A stretch of DNA of 15,525 nt from JBFWWW01 sp050245975 (GTDB lineage Bacteria; Pseudomonadota; Alphaproteobacteria; Rhizobiales; Hyphomicrobiaceae): the NCBI GenBank assembly GCA_050245975.1, contig JBFWWW010000081.1:1-15525 (forward strand). The letters are read 5' to 3'. The position numbers were made by a program, and so were the translations under genes. The notes under the pieces are model-generated. The model ran no database searches. It saw only the letters and a list, made by a program, of their open reading frames with translations, and was not told the DNA's origin. Of this stretch, positions 1 to 5,698 are shown piece after piece (the first letter of the stretch is position 1; every line of letters begins with the position of its first letter).

Positions 1-59
1 CGGCGGACGAAACCTGCTAGGTCCCCTCGCAGAACGGGCGGCCCAGGGGGGGACATCTC

Positions 60-950
60 GTGACATCGTGGCTGTGGGTGATCTTCACGGTCATCGCCGC
101 CGGCGGGCAGACGCTGCGCAATGCGATGCAGCGCGAGCTGACCGCCATCGTCGGCACCGTCGGCGCGACGCACGTGCGGTTCCTGTTCGGGCTGCCGTTC
201 GGCATCCTCTTCCTGCTCGTGGTGCTGGCCGCGACGGGCGAGCCTCTCCCGACGCTCGGCGGCACGATGCTGGCGTGGACCGTGGTCGGCGCGCTGTCGC
301 AGATCTGCGCCACCGCGATGCTGCTGGCCGCCATGCGCGAGCGCTCCTTCGTCGTCACCACCGCCTACAGCAAGACCGAGCCCGTCCAGGTCGCGCTCTT
401 CGGCCTCGTCTTCCTCGGCGATCACGTGACGCCCGGTCTCGCGCTGGCGATCCTCATCGCCACGGCGGGCGTGATGATCATGTCGTGGCCGAAGGCGGCG
501 AGCACCGATTTCTCCTGGAAGCCGGTGATCCAGGGCGTCGCCTCGGCCGGCCTGTTCGGGATCGCGGCCGTCGGCTTCCGCGGCGGCATCCGCGCGCTCG
601 ACGGCCCGAACTTCGTCGTCAACGCCTCCACCGTGCTGGTTGCCGGCCTGCTCATCCAGACCGCGGTGCTCACGACCTACCTGGTGATCTTCGAGCGCGA
701 CAACCTGCGCGCCATCTTCCGCGCCTGGCGGCCGTCGCTGTTCGCGGGCTTCATGGGCGCCTTCGCCTCGCAGATGTGGTTCCTGGCCTTCGCCGTCGAG
801 AGCGCGGCCAAGGTGCGCACTCTGGCGCTGGTGGAAATCCTGTTCGCGCAGATCGTGTCGCGCAACATGTTCAAGCAGGCCGTCGCCTCGCGCGAGGTGG
901 CCGGCATGGCGCTGATCGTGCTGGGCGTGATCCTGCTGCTGCACGCCTAG
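60..950 (+). CDS. EamA-family (DMT superfamily) transporter
   Basis: Putative inner-membrane permease of the drug/metabolite transporter superfamily; substrate unknown. The 296-residue product is almost entirely hydrophobic helices separated by short loops, matching the usual ~300-residue, ten-helix, two-repeat EamA architecture. The second half begins near residue 155, after the polar FSWKPVIQ segment. A C-terminal hydrophobic run ends ALIVLGVILLLHA, typical of the family. The start is GTG at 60, preceded at 5-6 nt by a strong purine-rich Shine-Dalgarno run (AGGGGGGGA). No in-frame ATG fits as well. It stands alone, convergent with the downstream GST gene. The DMT assignment is secure from the fold pattern; the substrate (amino acid, metabolite or drug) cannot be told from sequence. 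Confidence 0.88.
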   Translation: MTSWLWVIFTVIAAGGQTLRNAMQRELTAIVGTVGATHVRFLFGLPFGILFLLVVLAATGEPLPTLGGTMLAWTVVGALSQICATAMLLAAMRERSFVVTTAYSKTEPVQVALFGLVFLGDHVTPGLALAILIATAGVMIMSWPKAASTDFSWKPVIQGVASAGLFGIAAVGFRGGIRALDGPNFVVNASTVLVAGLLIQTAVLTTYLVIFERDNLRAIFRAWRPSLFAGFMGAFASQMWFLAFAVESAAKVRTLALVEILFAQIVSRNMFKQAVASREVAGMALIVLGVILLLHA

Positions 951-965
951 CCCGGAAACGGAAAA

Positions 966-987
966 AGCCGGCCGCGACGGGCCGGCT
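966..987 (-). terminator. Intrinsic terminator between convergent EamA and GST genes
   Basis: Perfect 8-bp stem AGCCGGCC / GGCCGGCT with a 6-nt loop. Read on the minus strand it is followed by TTTTT, a classic Rho-independent terminator for the GST gene ending at 1014. On the plus strand the tail is CCTCGTTC, so termination of the EamA transcript is weaker. Confidence 0.75.
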
Positions 988-1013
988 CCTCGTTCTGTCC
1001 GCACCAGCGTCCG

Positions 1014-1622
1014 CTACTTGATGAGGCCTTCCTGCTTCATCGCCGCCTGCACGGTCGGGCGCTCGGACATGCGCGTCATGAAGGCCTGCACGTTGGGATA
1101 GGGCGACAGGTCGATCTTCATCGCCCGCGACCAGTTCAGCACCGTGAACGCATAGGCGTCGGGGAGCGAGAAGCTGGCGCCCATGATGTAGTCGTTCCTG
1201 GCAAGATGCTCGTTGAGGTAGCCGATCCGCGACAGCAGCCGGTCGAGGGCGATCTTCTTGGCCTCCTCCGGCATGGCGGCGTTGAACAGCGGCGAGAAGC
1301 CCTTGTGCAGCTCCGTCGAGATGAAGTTGAGCCACGACTGCAGCTTGTAGCGGTCGATGGTGCCATTGGCGGGGGCGAGCTTCTTCTCCGGCACCTTGTC
1401 GGCGATGTACTGGATGATCGCCGGCCCTTCCGTCAGCACCGTGCCGTCGTCGAGCTGGAGCGCTGGCACGTAGCCCAGCGGATTGATCTTGCGGTAGTCG
1501 CTGCCGTTGCCGAACGTCTTGGCCTTGAGATCGGTTTTCTCCGTCTCGTAGGCGAGGCCGGCCTCGTTCAGCACGATGTGCGGCGAGAGCGAGCACGCGC
1601 CGGGCGAGAAATACAGTTTCAT
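1014..1622 (-). CDS. gstA: Beta-class glutathione S-transferase (GstA-like)
   Basis: Cytosolic glutathione transferase conjugating or reducing electrophiles with glutathione. The 202-residue length matches E. coli GstA. Visible hallmarks are the N-terminal KLYFSPGACSLSPH with the beta-class Cys10, the thioredoxin-fold VPAL cis-proline segment, the gamma-glutamyl-binding LTEGPAI, and the helical-domain ELHKGFSPLF and FSLPDAYAFTVL segments, in GstA order. The frame stays open upstream to 1724, but ATG at 1622 is chosen because it gives the canonical N-terminus and has AGGAGG-like purines (from CCTCCT at 1629-1634) at good spacing. It is divergently transcribed from a MarR gene across a 104-bp spacer with a symmetric operator candidate, which suggests the MarR protein controls it. 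A terminator at 966-987 follows. Confidence 0.93.
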   Translation of the reverse strand: MKLYFSPGACSLSPHIVLNEAGLAYETEKTDLKAKTFGNGSDYRKINPLGYVPALQLDDGTVLTEGPAIIQYIADKVPEKKLAPANGTIDRYKLQSWLNFISTELHKGFSPLFNAAMPEEAKKIALDRLLSRIGYLNEHLARNDYIMGASFSLPDAYAFTVLNWSRAMKIDLSPYPNVQAFMTRMSERPTVQAAMKQEGLIK

Positions 1623-1662
1623 TGCAAACCTCCTGAAGGCGCGCCGACACGGCGGGCCATTA

Positions 1663-1704
1663 CTTGCACTTGCATGCTTAGAGGATAATATATGCAACTG
1701 CAAG
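1663..1704. promoter_or_regulatory. Divergent promoter/operator between gst and marR with 13-bp inverted repeat
   Basis: CTTGCACTTGCAT (1663-1675) is matched by ATGCAACTGCAAG (1692-1704), complementary at 12 of 13 positions around a 16-bp centre. Each arm holds two TTGCA half-sites 6 bp apart (1664-1668, 1670-1674, and inverted 1693-1697, 1699-1703). This gives four half-sites with near-perfect dyad symmetry. A plausible marR promoter lies inside it: TTGCAC (1664-1669), 16-bp spacer, TAATAT (1686-1691). The AT-rich centre stands out from the GC-rich surroundings. Palindromic AT-rich sites between a MarR gene and its divergent target are typical of the family. Binding by this particular MarR is inferred. 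Confidence 0.7.
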
Positions 1705-1726
1705 AGATTTGTGCTAGGTTCCACGC

Positions 1727-2182
1727 ATGACCGCCAAGCCCACCCGCGCCGCCGTTATGGCCTGGACGCGCCTGATGCGATCCGAGCAGGCCGTGCGCGG
1801 CCGCGTCGAGGACGACCTGAAGCGCGCCGGGCTGCCGCCGCTCGCCTGGTACGATGTGCTGCTGGAACTCGACACCGCGCCGGAGGGCTGGCTGCGCCAG
1901 TCCGATGTGCAGTCGCGGACCCTCTTCACCCAGTACAACCTGTGCCGGCTGGTGGATCGCCTCGAGCGGGAGAAGCTCGTCGAGCGGCGCCAGTGCACGC
2001 GCGACGGCCGCAACAACGTGCTCGTCATCACCGACAAGGGCCGCGCCCTGCGCGCGCGCATGTGGCCGGCCTACGGCAGCGCCATCCAGGCCCATGTCGG
2101 CAGCCGCATAACCGCGCCGGAGGCCGAGGTTCTCGCCGGATTGCTCGACAAGCTCGCGGCGCGGCCGGAACCCGGAAAATGA
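1727..2182 (+). CDS. MarR-family winged-helix transcriptional regulator
   Basis: Dimeric DNA-binding regulator, 151 residues (usual MarR length 140-170). Features in order: an N-terminal dimerisation helix (AWTRLMRSEQAVRGRVEDDLKRAGL), the LAWYDVLLELDTAPEGWLRQSDV segment, a recognition-helix region around TQYNLCRLVDRLEREKLVERRQC, and the wing DGRNNVLVITDKGRALRARMW with the family-typical Asp-Gly-Arg and ITDKGR. The ATG at 1727 is the first good start after the promoter/operator. It sits back-to-back with the GST gene, so auto-repression plus control of gst by an electrophile or phenolic ligand is the simplest model (inference). The ligand cannot be predicted. Confidence 0.93.
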   Translation: MTAKPTRAAVMAWTRLMRSEQAVRGRVEDDLKRAGLPPLAWYDVLLELDTAPEGWLRQSDVQSRTLFTQYNLCRLVDRLEREKLVERRQCTRDGRNNVLVITDKGRALRARMWPAYGSAIQAHVGSRITAPEAEVLAGLLDKLAARPEPGK

Positions 2183-2269
2183 GACCTGGACGGGGTTTCC
2201 GCGCCACTGGACCCGCGCCCGACAAGGTGTAGGATTGGCCGCAAGTTCCCCTTCAGGCACGAGACCTAC

Positions 2270-3118
2270 ATGACAGCAGCAGCGAGCGATGCGGATATTC
2301 CGGCCGGCACCCTGATGACGGGCAAGCGCGGCCTCATCATGGGGGTGGCGAACAATCGCTCGATCGCCTGGGGCATCGCGAAGGCCGTTGCCGCGCAGGG
2401 CGCGGAGCTGGCCTTCACCTACCAGGGCGACGCCCTGAAGAAGCGCGTGGAGCCGCTGGCGGCGGAAGCCGGCACGTCGCTCGTGCTGCCCTGCGACGTC
2501 ACGGACGGGGCCTCGATGGACAGCGTCTTTGCGACGCTCGCCAAGACGTGGGAGCGCCTCGACTTCCTCGTGCACGCCATCGCCTTTTCCGACAAGGCGG
2601 AGCTCGACGGCCGCTACGTGGACACGAGCGAGAAGAACTTCACGCAGACGATGCTGGTGTCCTGCTTCTCCTTCACCGCGCTGGCGCAGCGGGCCGAGAA
2701 GCTGATGACGAACGGCGGCTCGCTGCTCACGCTCACCTACTACGGCGCCGAGAAGGTCATGCCGCACTACAACGTGATGGGGGTCGCCAAGGCGGGCCTG
2801 GAGGCCAGCGTGCGCTATCTCGCCGCCGACCTCGGCCGCAACCGCATCCGCGTCAACGCCATCTCCGCTGGCCCGATCAAGACGCTGGCGGCCTCCGGCA
2901 TCGCCGATTTCCGCTACATCCTGCGCTGGAACGAATACAACTCCGCGCTCAGGCGCACCGTGACTATCGAGGAGGTGGGCGCCGCCGGCCTCTACCTGCT
3001 GTCCGATCTGTCGCGCGGGGTGACGGGCGAGGTCCACCACGTCGATGCGGGCTACCACGTCCAGGGCATGAAGAACGAGGACGCGCCGGACATCTCCGTC
3101 GCCAAGGACGGCGCCTAG
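2270..3118 (+). CDS. fabI: Enoyl-[acyl-carrier-protein] reductase (NADH), FabI
   Basis: Catalyses the last reduction in each cycle of type II fatty-acid elongation (trans-2-enoyl-ACP to acyl-ACP); cytosolic SDR-fold tetramer. The 282 residues carry the FabI-type cofactor motif KRGLIMGVANNRSIAWGIA (about residues 19-37), AELAFTYQ, and the catalytic signature Y157-x9-Y167-x6-K174 in TYYGAEKVMPHYNVMGVAKAG. This spacing equals E. coli Tyr146/Tyr156/Lys163. The triclosan-contact Met (M170, equivalent to E. coli M159) is kept. The start at 2270 gives a short N-terminal extension before MTGKRG; an internal ATG at 2315 is possible. Only a weak Shine-Dalgarno is visible. FabI near a histidine phosphatase and aroC is an arrangement familiar from rhizobia, as far as I recall. 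Confidence 0.96.
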   Translation: MTAAASDADIPAGTLMTGKRGLIMGVANNRSIAWGIAKAVAAQGAELAFTYQGDALKKRVEPLAAEAGTSLVLPCDVTDGASMDSVFATLAKTWERLDFLVHAIAFSDKAELDGRYVDTSEKNFTQTMLVSCFSFTALAQRAEKLMTNGGSLLTLTYYGAEKVMPHYNVMGVAKAGLEASVRYLAADLGRNRIRVNAISAGPIKTLAASGIADFRYILRWNEYNSALRRTVTIEEVGAAGLYLLSDLSRGVTGEVHHVDAGYHVQGMKNEDAPDISVAKDGA

Positions 3119-3173
3119 ACCGTCTTCCATTGCGGAATTCAGTCCGAAGTCTGGGAAACGAGCCGAGGTTCAG

Positions 3174-4172
3174 ATGGCAAACCGCGTGGTGAAGCTGGCG
3201 CGCCGCCCGAAGGGCATGGTCAAGCGGGACGACTTCACGTTCCACGACGAGCCGGTGCCGGAGCCGGGCCCCGGGCAGTTCCGGGTCAAGATCGCCTACA
3301 TCTCCCTCGATCCCGCCATGCGCGGCTGGATGAACGAAGGCCGCTCCTATGTCCCGCCCGTCCAGCTCGGCGAGACGATGCGCGCCTACGCCGTCGGCAC
3401 CGTCGAGGCGTCGAACAATCCGGGCTTCAAGGCGGGCGATGCCGTGCAGGGCCTGTTCGGGGTGCAGTCCTACGCCATCTCCGGCGGCGAGCGGGTGGTG
3501 AAGGTCGATCCGAAGCAGGCCCCGCTCGAGCGCTGGGTGGGCGGCCTCGGCATGCCGGGCTGGACGGCCTATTTCGGCCTCCTCGACGTCGGCAAGCCGA
3601 AGGCGGGCGAGACGGTCGTCGTCTCGGCGGCCTCGGGCGCGGTGGGCTCCATCGTCGGCCAGATCGCCAGGATCAAGGGCTGCCGCGCCGTCGGCATCGC
3701 CGGCGGACCCGACAAGTGCCGCTACGTGACCGACGAGCTCGGCTTCGATGCCTGCGTCGACTACAAGGCCGGCAACCTCGCGGCCCAGCTCAAGGAGGCC
3801 GCGCCCAAGGGCATCGACGTCTACTTCGAGAACGTCGGCGGCGAGATCCTCGACACGGTGCTGATGCAGATGAACGTGTTCGGCCGCATCCCTCTGTGCG
3901 GGCTCATCTCCGCCTACAACGCGACCGAGCTGCAGCCGGGACCGAAGAACCTGCGCGCGGTGCTGACGCAGCGGCTGAGGATGCAGGGCCTGATCGTCTT
4001 CGACTGGGCCGACCGCATCCCCGAGGCGATGAAGGAGCTTGGCGCGTGGTATGCGGCCGGCCGCCTCAAGATCCGCGAGGACGTGCGCGACGGCGGAATT
4101 GACGCATACCCGGACGTGCTGAACCTGCTCTATACGGGTGGGAACTTCGGCAAGCTGGTGCTCAAAGTCTAG
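3174..4172 (+). CDS. NADP-dependent oxidoreductase, zinc-independent MDR family (CurA / PTGR-like)
   Basis: Medium-chain reductase of the leukotriene-B4 12-hydroxydehydrogenase / CurA type, reducing conjugated enones or enals with NADPH in the cytosol. 332 residues, the family length. The N-terminal GroES-like domain includes YISLDPAMRGWM, a family signature. The Rossmann domain starts near residue 140 with VVVSAASGAVGSIVGQIA, followed by RAVGIAGGPDKC (NADP phosphate-binding region) and IDVYFENVGGEILDTVL. The C-terminal DWADRIPEAMKELGAWYAAGRL and GGNFGKLVLKV match the family. No structural-zinc Cys cluster is present, as expected. Start ATG at 3174 with GAGG upstream. It follows fabI by 55 bp and could share its transcript. 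The exact substrate is unknown. Its stop codon overlaps the first base pairs of a hairpin repeat. Confidence 0.92.
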   Translation: MANRVVKLARRPKGMVKRDDFTFHDEPVPEPGPGQFRVKIAYISLDPAMRGWMNEGRSYVPPVQLGETMRAYAVGTVEASNNPGFKAGDAVQGLFGVQSYAISGGERVVKVDPKQAPLERWVGGLGMPGWTAYFGLLDVGKPKAGETVVVSAASGAVGSIVGQIARIKGCRAVGIAGGPDKCRYVTDELGFDACVDYKAGNLAAQLKEAAPKGIDVYFENVGGEILDTVLMQMNVFGRIPLCGLISAYNATELQPGPKNLRAVLTQRLRMQGLIVFDWADRIPEAMKELGAWYAAGRLKIREDVRDGGIDAYPDVLNLLYTGGNFGKLVLKV

Positions 4173-4242
4173 TGTGATGATCGAGAAATCCGCCCGATCA
4201 AGCGGCAAGGCTGGGAGCGAATTCCTCGATCTGAATCACACT
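4171..4242 (+). repeat. Long hairpin repeat, copy 1 (AGTGTGAT ... AATCACACT)
   Basis: Inverted repeat with outer arms AGTGTGATGATCGAG (4171-4185) and CTCGATCTGAATCACACT (4225-4242), paired apart from a 3-nt asymmetry. The arm continues inward as GATCGAGAAATCCG against CGAATTCCTCGATC (12 of 14 paired). It begins inside the stop codon of the CurA-like gene. The inner 57 bp (4176-4232) are repeated in inverted orientation at 14277-14333 with 42/57 identity, so this is a dispersed element. It lacks a T-run, so it is a weak candidate for an intrinsic terminator. Confidence 0.7.
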
Positions 4243-4259
4243 GGAAACTCTTCGATCCC

Positions 4260-4333
4260 AGTGTCCCGTTTGATTCCGAAGTTCGCTCACCAGCCGCGCT
4301 GCGAACTTTGGCGAACTTCGGAATTGGGACACT
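4260..4333 (+). repeat. AGTGTCCC hairpin element abutting the histidine phosphatase start
   Basis: Left arm AGTGTCCC plus ATTCCGAAGTTCGC (4260-4286, with 5 unmatched bases between the blocks). Right arm GCGAACTTCGGAATTGGGACACT is split as GCGAACTTCGGAAT and GGGACACT (4311-4333). The stem totals 22 matched base pairs. The loop contains a second copy of GCGAACTT (4301-4308) that can pair with the same AAGTTCGC (4279-4286), so two mutually exclusive hairpins are possible. The element ends 2 nt before the ATG at 4336 and occupies the position where a ribosome binding site should be. Confidence 0.75.
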
Positions 4334-4335
4334 AG

Positions 4336-4932
4336 ATGCTCAAATCAGGCGTCACGCTTTTCGTCGTCCGCCACGGCGAGACGGACTGGAATCTGGCGCG
4401 CCGCTACCAGGGCCAGACCGACATCCCGCTCAATGCCACGGGCCGCGCGCAGGCCGCGCGCAACGGCCGGACGCTCGCCGGCATCCTCGGCGCGGGCGAC
4501 GTGCGGCATGTCTATGTCGCGAGCCCGCTGATGCGGGCGCGCGAGACGATGGAGATCCTGCGCGCGGCTGCCGCGCTCGAGCCCGTCGACGCCTACGCGA
4601 CCGATCCGCGCCTGCAGGAAATCCACTTCGGCCATTGGGAAGGCCTGATCTGGGATGATCTGCCGCGCACCGATCCGATCGGGTTCTCGGCGCGCAAGGC
4701 GGACAACTGGAACTGGCAGCCGGACGGCGGCGAGAGCTACCGCATGCTGTCGGACCGCGTCGCCGGCTGGCTGGCCGAGGTGGACAGGGACACGCTGGTC
4801 GTGACGCACGGCGGCGTCAGCCGCGTGCTGCGCGGCCTGGTGCTGGGCCTCGACCCCAACGACATCCCGGTGCTCGAGGTGCCGCAGGACAAGGTGCTGC
4901 GGCTCGACGCCCGCGGCCAGCAGTGGCTCTAG
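4336..4932 (+). CDS. Histidine phosphatase family protein (phosphoglycerate mutase-like)
   Basis: Branch-1 histidine phosphatase of 198 residues. It removes phosphate through a phospho-histidine intermediate; substrate unknown, and a true glycolytic mutase is unlikely from the length. The phosphate pocket is visible: VVRHGETDWN (R12, catalytic H13, E15), the second Arg in ASPLMRARETMEIL, the acid residue in LQEIHFGHWEG, and the second His in LVVTHGGVSRVLRG. The start ATG at 4336 gives the usual few residues before the first beta strand. No good Shine-Dalgarno is visible: the 5-prime side is entirely the right arm of a hairpin (4311-4333), so translation may be coupled to folding. It sits between the fabI cluster and aroC, an order I associate with rhizobial genomes. 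Confidence 0.9.
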   Translation: MLKSGVTLFVVRHGETDWNLARRYQGQTDIPLNATGRAQAARNGRTLAGILGAGDVRHVYVASPLMRARETMEILRAAAALEPVDAYATDPRLQEIHFGHWEGLIWDDLPRTDPIGFSARKADNWNWQPDGGESYRMLSDRVAGWLAEVDRDTLVVTHGGVSRVLRGLVLGLDPNDIPVLEVPQDKVLRLDARGQQWL

Positions 4933-4964
4933 AGGCTTTCCGGCTTGGGTGAAAACACCCCCAC

Positions 4965-4984
4965 TGTCATCCCCGCCGGAGCGC
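4965..4984 (+). repeat. 20-bp stub of the TGTCATCC palindromic repeat
   Basis: The first 20 bases of the 40-bp type-1 unit (TGTCATCCCCGCCGGAGCGC), without its 3-prime arm. It lies 28 bp upstream of the complete unit at 4993. The same stub-then-full layout recurs at 5127 and 15160. Confidence 0.65.
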
Positions 4985-4992
4985 GCCCTTCT

Positions 4993-5100
4993 TGTCATCC
5001 CCGCCAGAGCGAAGCGGAGAGCGGGGACCCAGGAGCCAAAGGCGCGCGCTCGCTCGTGAGCTGGGTCCCGGATGGCCGCTGCGCGGCCTCCGGGATGACA
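4993..5100 (+). repeat. Composite ~110-bp palindromic element, copy 1
   Basis: Type-1 unit at 4993-5032 (TGTCATCCCCGCC ... GCGGGGACCCAG), a 28-bp spacer, then an inverted type-2 unit at 5061-5100 (CTGGGTCCCGGA ... CCGGGATGACA). Outer ends are inverted repeats TGTCATCCC / GGGATGACA. The type-2 unit contains the stem-loop GGCCGC-TGC-GCGGCC (5074-5088) and is identical over 40 bp to the reverse complement of 9483-9522. No ORF lies inside. It is a REP/MITE-like element with BIME-type architecture. Confidence 0.85.
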
Positions 5101-5126
5101 GGGAGAGAGCGAAAGTCCCCCCACCG

Positions 5127-5190
5127 TGTCATCCCGGCCGAGCGCCCTCCACTGTCATCCCGGCCGAGCGCAGCGAGAGCCGGGACCCAG
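5127..5190 (+). repeat. Stub plus solitary half-element of the TGTCATCC family
   Basis: A 19-bp stub (5127-5145) followed by one complete unit (5153-5190, TGTCATCCCGGCC ... GGCCGGGACCCAG-like, with arms CCCGGC/GCCGGG). The partner inverted unit is missing. The unit's stem differs from copy 1 (CCCGGC in place of CCCCGC) but stays self-complementary. Confidence 0.7.
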
Positions 5191-5263
5191 CGTCTCGCGA
5201 GCCGGTCTGAACCGGAAACGCTTCTAGCCGCCGCGTTTGCTGCAATTCCGGGCCCCGATGCAG

Positions 5264-5296
5264 AAAGGACCGGAGCGGCGGCCGCTCCGGTCCTTT
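5264..5296. terminator. Perfect 16-bp palindromic terminator
   Basis: AAAGGACCGGAGCGGC (5264-5279) is perfectly complementary to 5281-5296 around a single central G. In practice it is a 13-14 bp stem with a short loop, ending TTT on both strands. The symmetric A/T ends allow bidirectional termination. No coding gene lies immediately on either side, so it implies a transcript in the gap. The minus-strand structured region at 5297-5450 is the best candidate. Confidence 0.6.
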
Positions 5297-5450
5297 CCCT
5301 TACGCCAGAGGCGCACCGCTCGACAGTGCTTGGGACACTGCTGAGGAGCGCGCTGGTTCCCGCCAGCCGTCGGCTAGGGGAACACGGCACAGCGACCCGT
5401 CCACGCATCGTTGGATGCGGGAGAGCCGCACGTGCAAACGCCGACAACGC
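5264..5450 (-). ncRNA. Candidate structured non-coding RNA ending in a strong terminator (unidentified)
   Basis: On the minus strand this stretch is a chain of hairpins: CGCATC/GATCGC-type stem with CAAC loop (5404-5419), GTTCCC/GGGAAC enclosing AGCC/GGCT (5356-5383), CAGTG/CACTG (5324-5340), then the long terminator stem (5264-5296). The 5-prime end is unknown. A reading frame does cross it, ending TAA at 5300-5302, with AAGGAGG near 5471-5477. However, only about 70% of its third positions are G/C, well below the neighbouring genes, and the product resembles nothing I know. It lacks the motifs I checked for tmRNA, RNase P RNA and SRP RNA. A CCCCT-AGCCGA stretch is faintly like 6S RNA, but not enough for a call. 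Nature uncertain. Confidence 0.25.
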
Positions 5451-5610
5451 AACACCAGAAGTTTTCCTGCCTCCTTTCGTTGTCGTTGCCGAGAATCACG
5501 CAAAACAAGCCCGTTCTGCTTAGAGGCCCGCTTCCCCCTTGTCATCCGGACGGGCCGGCACGCGGGCGGGGCTGTGCAAAGCGACGGCCGTTCAGGCCCG
5601 GCCATTCATG
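5451..5610. other. Intergenic remainder with no recognised gene
   Basis: Part of the 766-bp gap between the histidine phosphatase (ends 4932) and the minus-strand Lys-rich protein gene (ends 5699). It includes an AAGGAGG motif on the minus strand near 5471-5477 and a degenerate TGTCATCCGG fragment near 5539. I see no convincing coding sequence, tRNA or promoter here. Confidence 0.4.
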
Positions 5611-5647
5611 CAAAGAGAATCCGGCAAAGAGAATCCGGCAAAGAGAA
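5611..5647. repeat. 14-bp tandem repeat, 2.6 copies
   Basis: CAAAGAGAATCCGG at 5611-5624 and 5625-5638, then CAAAGAGAA at 5639-5647. On the minus strand each copy places TTCTCTTTG downstream of the terminator stem at 5649-5671, so the repeat multiplies the pyrimidine-rich tail. Confidence 0.8.
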
Positions 5648-5648
5648 A

Positions 5649-5671
5649 GGGACCGGAAAATCTCCGGTCCC
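5649..5671 (-). terminator. Intrinsic terminator of the Lys-rich protein gene
   Basis: Perfect 9-bp stem GGGACCGGA (5649-5657) / TCCGGTCCC (5663-5671) with a 5-nt loop. On the minus strand it is followed by TTTCTCTTTG. It lies 28 bp beyond the stop codon at 5699. Confidence 0.75.
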
Positions 5672-5698
5672 CTCCCAATCGGTCGGCAATGACTGTCG

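Noticed and set aside
1..59. Possible C-terminal end of an upstream gene (frame ending TAG at 18-20)
   Set aside because: Only five codons are visible, too little to support a gene.
1619..3130. 503-residue minus-strand open frame opposite marR and fabI
   Set aside because: It is antisense to two clear genes; composition (His/Arg/Ala-rich, no domains) is typical of GC-rich shadow frames.
2964..4208. 414-residue minus-strand frame opposite the CurA-like gene
   Set aside because: Antisense shadow of a well-conserved gene; no recognisable domain or Shine-Dalgarno.
4138..4335. 65-residue plus-strand frame covering both hairpins before the histidine phosphatase
   Set aside because: It starts inside the CurA-like gene and is wholly made of inverted-repeat sequence; differences from the 14277-14333 copy show no synonymous bias.
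4965..5190. CRISPR-like array
   Set aside because: Repeats are palindromic units in alternating orientation with related, not unique, spacers; no cas genes.
4945..5523. 192-residue plus-strand frame through the repeat cluster
   Set aside because: Composed of palindromic repeats and the candidate RNA region read through; no start signal or domain.
5300..5605. Minus-strand frame ending just before the 5264-5296 terminator
   Set aside because: Low GC3 for this genome and no similarity I recognise; kept only as an alternative reading of the candidate RNA.
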